Source: Massilia violaceinigra (GTDB lineage: Bacteria > Pseudomonadota > Gammaproteobacteria > Burkholderiales > Burkholderiaceae_D). From it: a DNA stretch of 64,000 nucleotides. The stretch lies in assembly GCF_002752675.1 (NCBI RefSeq), contig NZ_CP024608.1:4402001-4466000 (forward strand). The letters are read 5' to 3'. Below, one piece after another: positions 59,253 through 64,000 of the stretch (position 1 is the first letter of the stretch; each line of letters begins with the position of its first letter). The notes below the pieces were generated by a model. That model was not told the DNA's origin. It did no database searches and was given only the letters and a program-made list of their open reading frames with translations. A program made the position numbers and the translations under genes.

Positions 59253-61390
59253 TGCGAGTTGTCCCTGTGTGTGCTTTCCGTGCCATTCCCATGGCCTGTA
59301 TGACCATGATCGCCACCGTGGCCCTGCCGGCAATGGCTCAGGCGCCCGTCGAGACCATGAAAGAAATCACCGTCAAGGCCGCTGCCGAAACGGCCGACAG
59401 CCTTCCCGCGGCCGCACCCGGCGGCAAAGTCGCCAAGGGCGCCCGTCTCGGCGTGCTCGGCAACGTGAGCGTGATGGACACGCCGTTCAACATCACCGCC
59501 TACACGTCCCAAACCATCGCCGACCAGCAAGCCCAGACCATCGGCGCCGTGCTCAAGAACGACCCGTCGGTACGCACCACCACCAACGAAGGCCATCTCG
59601 TCGAGAACTTTAATATCCGTGGTTTTGGCGTGAGTTCGGGATCGATGGCGATCAATGGCGCTTACGGCCTGGCCCCTGAGCAAAACACTCCGACCGACAT
59701 GTTCGAGCGCGTCGAAGTGCTCAAGGGTCCCGGCGCGATGATGATGGGCCTGCCGCCGGCGGGCGACGTGGGCGGCGCGGTCAATCTGGTGCCCAAGCGC
59801 GCCGGCGCCACCCCGCTGACCCGCGTGACGACCTCTGTTGCGACCAAATCGAACGTCGGCGTGCACGCCGATGTGGCGCGCCGCTTTGGCGCTGACCAGA
59901 GCCTGGGCGTACGCGTCAACGGTGTGCTGTCCGGCGGCAAAACCTGGCTGGACCACCAGACCAAGCGGCGCGAGATCGGCCACGTGGCCGTCGACTACCA
60001 GGGCAAGGGCTGGAACGTGGAGATGGACGCCTACTCGCTGACCAACAAGGTGCGCAAGGGCGCGCCGATGCAGCCTGTCCTCACCGGCTGGACCCGCGTG
60101 CCGAAGGCGCCGCACGGCTCCACCAACTTCTTCTATGGCGAAGATGTGTACGGCAACACCGAAACCCAGGGCCTGATCGTGCGCGGCCAGGTCGAGCTGG
60201 GTGCCGGCTGGAGCGCCTTCGCCTCGGCCGGCACGGCCAAGCATTCGTATGACGGCTTCATCTTCGGCACCCGTCCGGTGCTGCCGGTGTCGGGCGGCGA
60301 CAGCGGCAAGGCGACCGGCACGGCCTACAATTCGTGGGGCGAGTACGAAACCAGCACCTTTGAAACGGGCGTGCGCGGCCAGTTTGCCACCGGCGCCATC
60401 GCGCACAAGGTCACCGTGGCGGCCAATGTGATGAATTACGAGGGCGGCAGCCGCGGCAACGGCACCTTGGCCATTAACAGCAACATCTACAACCCGACCC
60501 CGATCATCATGCCGGCCGGGAAAGATGCGTCGACCTACAGCCAGTTCAACGACGACGTGATGACCGCCGTCAGCGTGGCCGATTCGATGTGGTTTGCCGA
60601 CGGCAAGCTGCAGGTCACCATCGGCGCGCGCGCGCAAAAGGTGCACCAGAAGCTGAGCAACTACGAAGAAACCGCCGTCACGCCGCTCGCTGGCGTGGTG
60701 GTCAAACCGTGGGGCGAGAACGTCTCGCTGTATGCCAACTACGTGGAAGGGCTGAGCGCCGGCACCACCGTCAAGGCGCCGTACGCGAACGAAGGCGAAA
60801 CGTTCAAACCGTACAAGTCCAAGCAGGCCGAAGTCGGCGTGAAATGGGCGATGAATACGCTGACGCAGACCTTGAGCCTGTTCCAGATCAGCAAACCGGC
60901 GCTGATCGAGTCGAACAACCGCATGACGACCGACGGCGAGCAGCGAAACCGTGGCGTGGAGTGGAATGTCTTCGGCAAGGCCGGCAAGGACATCACCCTG
61001 CTCGGTGGCATGGCATACACCAAGGCCGAGCAGACCAAGACCGCCAAGGGCCTCAATCAAGGCAAGGCGCAGTTCGGTATTCCGCGCCTGACGGCCAACA
61101 TCGGCGTCGATTACGCGATTGCCGCCGTGCCGGGGTTGGAACTGAGCTCGCGCGTGAACTACACCGGTTCGCAGTGGCTGTCGCAGGACAATGCCCTGAA
61201 GCTCGATTCGTGGACGACCCTGGACCTGGGCGCGCGTTACGCGACGCGCTTTGGCGCGATGCCGGTGGTGTTGCGTGCCTACGTGACCAACGTGGCCGAC
61301 AAGGAGTACTTTGAAAGCGCGTGGGGAGCAGGGCGTGTGAACGTGGGTGCGCCGCGCGCCGTGCGTTTGTCGGCGGCGTTCGATTTCTGA
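59252..61390 (+). CDS. TonB-dependent siderophore receptor
   Basis: A 712-residue outer-membrane receptor with signal peptide ending AMAQA, a TonB-box-like KEITVKA near residue 35, plug segments NFNIRGFGVSSGSMAINGAY and FERVEVLKGPGAMMMGLPP, and a barrel ending VRLSAAFDF. The size and the plug are those of ferric-siderophore (hydroxamate/catecholate) receptors. It is the last gene of the Fur-controlled operon and is followed by a double hairpin terminator. Confidence 0.93.
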   Translation: MRVVPVCAFRAIPMACMTMIATVALPAMAQAPVETMKEITVKAAAETADSLPAAAPGGKVAKGARLGVLGNVSVMDTPFNITAYTSQTIADQQAQTIGAVLKNDPSVRTTTNEGHLVENFNIRGFGVSSGSMAINGAYGLAPEQNTPTDMFERVEVLKGPGAMMMGLPPAGDVGGAVNLVPKRAGATPLTRVTTSVATKSNVGVHADVARRFGADQSLGVRVNGVLSGGKTWLDHQTKRREIGHVAVDYQGKGWNVEMDAYSLTNKVRKGAPMQPVLTGWTRVPKAPHGSTNFFYGEDVYGNTETQGLIVRGQVELGAGWSAFASAGTAKHSYDGFIFGTRPVLPVSGGDSGKATGTAYNSWGEYETSTFETGVRGQFATGAIAHKVTVAANVMNYEGGSRGNGTLAINSNIYNPTPIIMPAGKDASTYSQFNDDVMTAVSVADSMWFADGKLQVTIGARAQKVHQKLSNYEETAVTPLAGVVVKPWGENVSLYANYVEGLSAGTTVKAPYANEGETFKPYKSKQAEVGVKWAMNTLTQTLSLFQISKPALIESNNRMTTDGEQRNRGVEWNVFGKAGKDITLLGGMAYTKAEQTKTAKGLNQGKAQFGIPRLTANIGVDYAIAAVPGLELSSRVNYTGSQWLSQDNALKLDSWTTLDLGARYATRFGAMPVVLRAYVTNVADKEYFESAWGAGRVNVGAPRAVRLSAAFDF

Positions 61391-61410
61391 TAGCTTATGC
61401 TGGCGCTGCG

Positions 61411-61482
61411 CCCTGTTGCTGCCTGGTAGGCGGCAACAGGGTGTGAGCGAATAATCAGGCCCGCCATGCAGCGGGCTTTTTT
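61411..61482 (+). terminator. Tandem hairpins with rho-independent terminator
   Basis: First stem: CCCTGTTGC (61411-61419) with GCAACAGGG (61433-61441), 9 perfect pairs. Second stem: GCCCGC with GCGGGC (61459-61476) followed by six T residues. The second is a standard terminator for the siderophore operon. Confidence 0.88.
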
Positions 61483-61518
61483 ATCTGTTATTTATCTTCA
61501 GTCGAAAGGGTCGGCACC

Positions 61519-61965
61519 ATGGAAGCGAAAATCGAGTTTGTCAAAAACTGGTCGGATGACGACATGTCGCAATTGACAATATCGATCTCCGATGGCGCGT
61601 CCCGATTTTCTCATGAGGTTTATGTCGGCCATGAGCAGCTGCGCAATGCCGTGCGCGGACTGGATGTATTCAAGGACGACGTTGACGGCGGCATGTATGA
61701 CCTGCGTTTCGGTGCCTTCGGCCCTGACTTTGCCGCTGGCGCGTTTCATGCGCGCTTTCAGTTCGATCAACAGGCAGACCTGCTCATTACGGTGCATGCT
61801 CAATCGCGGTTCGTTGAGTTCCCCATCAATCAAGTGGCAAGTGAGGTAACGCTTTACCTCACGGCGCTGCCCAGCCAGCTCGACGATTTTGTCCGCGCCT
61901 TGCGCGCCGTGAGCGACGGGCATGCCGATAGCGCTACCCTCGACGCAGCCGGGCCATATTTTTGA
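61519..61965 (+). CDS. Hypothetical protein, 148 residues
   Basis: ATG 61519 follows CGAAAGGGTCGG. The protein begins MEAKIEFVKNWSDDDM and includes RFSHEVYVGHEQLRNAV, GMYDLRFGAFGPDFAAGAFH and FHARFQFD; it is acidic, without signal or membrane segment. I do not recognise a named family. It ends 5 bases from a clpV fragment on the other strand, which places it at the edge of an old type VI secretion cluster; it could be an immunity or accessory gene of that system, which is inference only. Confidence 0.65.
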   Translation: MEAKIEFVKNWSDDDMSQLTISISDGASRFSHEVYVGHEQLRNAVRGLDVFKDDVDGGMYDLRFGAFGPDFAAGAFHARFQFDQQADLLITVHAQSRFVEFPINQVASEVTLYLTALPSQLDDFVRALRAVSDGHADSATLDAAGPYF

Positions 61966-61969
61966 CACG

Positions 61970-62297
61970 AATTCCTGAATGTACACGAACTCCCCGTGCG
62001 CGACCCCGACCTCGATGTCGGCCATTGCGCCGCCTTCCATCGTCCTGGTAAGGAACTGTCGGCTGATATCGGGCAGCATCGAATTGGTCAGGATTGCGTC
62101 GATCATCCGGCCGCCCGACTCGCTCTCGGTACAACGCAGCGTCACCAGCTCGACCACCGCATCGCTGTACCCGAATCGAATCCCGTAACGCTGCTCGACC
62201 CGCGCCTTAATGCGGTCCAGTTGCAGGCGGATGATCTGCTCCAGCATGGCCGGTGCCAGCGGATAGGCGGGAATGCTCACCAATCTGGCCAGCCATG
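61970..62297 (-). pseudogene. Carboxy-terminal fragment of clpV/tssH (type VI secretion ATPase)
   Basis: On the minus strand the frame reads WLARLVSIPAYPLAPAMLEQ, IIRLQLDRIKARVEQRYGIR, VTLRCTESESGGRMIDAILT and SMLPDISRQFLTRTMEGG, then ADIEVGVAHGEFVY: the last ~105 residues of ClpV1. The sensor-2 type motif SGGRMIDAILTN is intact. No start, AAA modules or amino-terminal domain are present; homology stops abruptly near 62297, next to a tssM fragment on the other strand. The frame runs on past the expected stop. It is a gene remnant. Confidence 0.82.
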
Positions 62298-62602
62298 TCG
62301 ATACGGGGGCCGCCGGGGCAACCGCCGCGGCGCGTTTCCAGGTGCCTGGCGGCAAAGGCAGCGAGCAAGTGCAGCGGCTGCCCGGGTCCGCCGCCAGCGC
62401 AGCCTTGCATACCGAGGGGGCCTGGGCCGGGCTGCACATGCTCGACCTGGGGCGCCCGCACGAAAACGCGCAAGCCGACCGCTTTGCGCTCAGTGTCGAC
62501 GTCGACGGGGTGGCCCTCAGATATGAACAGAAGGCCAGCAGTGTCAACAACCCGTTTCAGCGCGAGATTGCCGAGGCCAGCCGCTGCCTGACCCGCTTGT
62601 GA
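62273..62602 (+). pseudogene. Carboxy-terminal fragment of tssM/icmF (type VI secretion)
   Basis: From about 62320 the plus-strand frame reads EGAWAGLHMLDLGRPHENAQ, DRFALSVDVDGVALRYEQKA and SSVNNPFQREI, which matches the extreme carboxy end of TssM proteins (EGPWA, then ASSVNNPF near the end). The remaining ~1000 residues are absent. The ATG at 62273 is incidental. Its last 59 bases overlap the convergent regulator gene. Confidence 0.75.
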
Positions 62603-63398
62603 GGTAGTCGCCGCACTGCCGCGGGCTGCGCCCGCTGGTGTGGCGCAAGGCATAGCCCTGGCGGTAAATGCTGACCAGGCCCAGCGCGCAACCGCTCAGT
62701 TGTTCGAGCTTGAGGCGCAGCTCGAAGATGCCGACGCGAATATTGCTGCGCGTGTCGGCCTTGCCCTGCGTCTGGAAGAATTCGGACAGTTCGCCGAACG
62801 AGACCACGCCGCCCGTGCGGCTGAGAAACAGATCGACCAGCATGAATTCGGCGCGGCTCAGGCGGATGGTGCGGTCCTGGTAAGCCACCGAGAGCGACGC
62901 GGCGTGCAGCGTCAGCGATGGCGCGGACGGGAATGCCGCTCGCGGCTGGACCGCGTCGAGCGTGCCCTGGTACAGCGTTTGCATACGGCGCAGCAGCAGC
63001 GATGCGCGGCGCAGCAGGTCGGTCGGGCTGACCGGCGCGAATACCCAGTCGGCCGCCAGTACCAGGCTGTCGGTGGCGCTGGGCGGAGGCTGATTGGCGT
63101 CGACCGCCAGGATCAGGGGCGCGGGACAGAGGCGCTGGCCGGCCAGGCCGCGCGCCATGCGCTGGGCCGGGGCGATGGCGTCGAGCAGATGGTATTCGCG
63201 GCTGTCGACCAGCAGGATATTGGCCAGGCTGGCGTCGCACAGGAAGTCGGCACTGCCGCCGTGCACATTGAGCACCGAGACGTCGAGTTCGGTGAAGGCG
63301 AGCAGTTCATTGCAAGCGCCAGCGGAGCGAAACTCACGAATGTTTGCCATGCAGCTTTCATGCAATTGCTTTCCGCCAACATAAATATGTGCGCGCAT
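62544..63398 (-). CDS. OmpR-type winged-helix regulator with atypical receiver
   Basis: A 284-residue protein starting at ATG 63398 behind AAGGATAATCT. Residues about 30-145 look like a receiver-like fold (SVLNVHGGSADFLCDASLA; ILLVDSREYHLLDAIAPAQ) but lack an obvious acidic pair and phospho-aspartate motif. Residues about 165-260 form an OmpR/PhoB winged helix (IRLSRAEFMLVDLFLSRTGG; RSNIRVGIFELRLKLEQLSG). No histidine kinase lies next to it. It may be a phosphorylation-independent regulator. The terminal 25 residues overlap the tssM fragment and look non-conserved. Confidence 0.75.
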   Translation of the reverse strand: MRAHIYVGGKQLHESCMANIREFRSAGACNELLAFTELDVSVLNVHGGSADFLCDASLANILLVDSREYHLLDAIAPAQRMARGLAGQRLCPAPLILAVDANQPPPSATDSLVLAADWVFAPVSPTDLLRRASLLLRRMQTLYQGTLDAVQPRAAFPSAPSLTLHAASLSVAYQDRTIRLSRAEFMLVDLFLSRTGGVVSFGELSEFFQTQGKADTRSNIRVGIFELRLKLEQLSGCALGLVSIYRQGYALRHTSGRSPRQCGDYLTSGSGSGWPRQSRAETGC

Positions 63399-63766
63399 AG
63401 ATTATCCTTATGATTGTTTTTGATACGGCGGCAGTCTCTTGGCCGCTGGGCCGGTCGCGACAGGCGCCCGTGAGTACATCAAAGCATGAAGTGCCGCACT
63501 GGCTACCTATCGAAAGTTAGGTTCGCTTTCCCTCTCGCCACCCAACTAAATTCCTTACGAAAACTTGTATATCCGGCACGAACTATTCTGGCGAGCAATT
63601 GTGCATGCCGTGCAGGCCGGTGCGGTGAAAAAGTAACAATTCACTCTTTTCGTTAGATGCTTTTCGGTTAATATGTAATGCAATTGTCACAAATCTAACC
63701 ATCATGGTTCACGATTTGGCGGTGGCATATGCAGCCGCCAGTTCTGTGTTTTCGCTCGCCCGTCCC
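63399..63766. other. Intergenic region between divergent regulators
   Basis: A 368-base stretch, AT-richer than its neighbours at 63630-63710, expected to hold both promoters. An in-frame ATG at 63704 could extend the next gene by 21 codons. No operator-like repeat stands out. Confidence 0.45.
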
Positions 63767-64000
63767 ATGCAAAACGAATCGAAATTTCATCCGCCGGCAT
63801 TGCCGGCCCGGTTTTTCCCCGTTCCGCGCCTGCATGAGCGCATCGCGGCGGTGGCGGCCGCCCGCATCGTGTGCCTGACCGCCCCGGCCGGTTTCGGCAA
63901 GAGCACGACCATGGCGCAGCAGCTGGCCGCGCTGGCAGCGCGCGCGGTGGGCACCTGCTGGATCAATCTCGACGAAGCCGACAACGATGTCGAGTGCTTC
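63767..64000 (+). CDS. Partial MalT/LuxR-type ATP-dependent regulator
   Basis: Only the amino-terminal 78 codons are present; the gene runs off the right edge. The sequence begins MQNESKFHPPALPARFFPVP and contains the Walker A motif APAGFGKSTTMAQQ and ISLDEADND-like INLDEADNDVECF, as in MalT-type STAND regulators that end in a LuxR DNA-binding domain. The ATG at 63767 matches family starts; 63704 is an alternative. Target unknown. Confidence 0.75.
   Translation, partial: MQNESKFHPPALPARFFPVPRLHERIAAVAAARIVCLTAPAGFGKSTTMAQQLAALAARAVGTCWINLDEADNDVECF

Noticed and set aside
1-64000. CRISPR array, insertion sequences, rRNA or tRNA genes
   Set aside because: No regularly spaced repeats of CRISPR form, no transposase-like reading frame, and no tRNA or rRNA sequence was recognised on reading; a tRNA scan was not possible.

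Overview
The window is GC-rich bacterial chromosome, densely coding on both strands. A PEP-CTERM protein, nos genes, an xylXBCD-type xylose pathway and many TonB-dependent and RND systems together suggest a soil or plant-associated betaproteobacterium of the Oxalobacteraceae (Massilia/Duganella/Telluria type). That assignment is inferred from gene content, with no rRNA or other marker to confirm it.

Left flank (1-7205): the start of an unidentified gene, two LysR regulators, a secreted metallo-beta-lactamase-fold enzyme, an MFS exporter, an alpha/beta hydrolase gene broken by one nonsense codon, and an NHL-repeat lipoprotein.

Plant-polysaccharide region (about 7206-36792): an XylR-type regulator with an overlapping aldose 1-epimerase, an orphan small gene, a membrane protein, a secreted pectate lyase, a PEP-CTERM protein and a chemoreceptor. 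Next comes one long run of genes: xylX-xylB-xylC-xylD (oxidative, Weimberg-type xylose breakdown), xylFGH (xylose ABC importer), a lipoprotein SGNH esterase and a GH95 fucosidase, then a TonB-dependent receptor, a GH35-like beta-galactosidase and a GH31 alpha-xylosidase. The last four genes match the known xyloglucan side-chain set (GH95, TonB receptor, GH35, GH31). Together the genes could import xyloglucan fragments, remove acetyl, fucose, galactose and xylose, take up the xylose and oxidise it towards 2-oxoglutarate. A near-identical 20-23 base motif stands in front of xylR, in front of xylX and in front of the TonB receptor gene, and may be the shared XylR operator. xylC is damaged by a REP-like repeat insertion and a one-base frameshift.

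Respiration and efflux (about 37006-53969): a nitrous-oxide reductase cluster in the order nosZ-nosR-nosD-nosF-nosY-nosL-cytochrome c-nosX, two small genes, then a TetR repressor divergent from an RND tripartite efflux operon with a row of palindromic operators in the promoter.

Right flank (54101-64000): a GAF/PAS/GGDEF signalling protein, a Fur-box-preceded iron-uptake operon (two small membrane proteins, a PepSY protein, a siderophore receptor), a hypothetical gene, two abutting fragments of type VI secretion genes (clpV and tssM) that mark a deletion scar, a winged-helix regulator, and the start of a MalT-like LuxR regulator that runs off the end.
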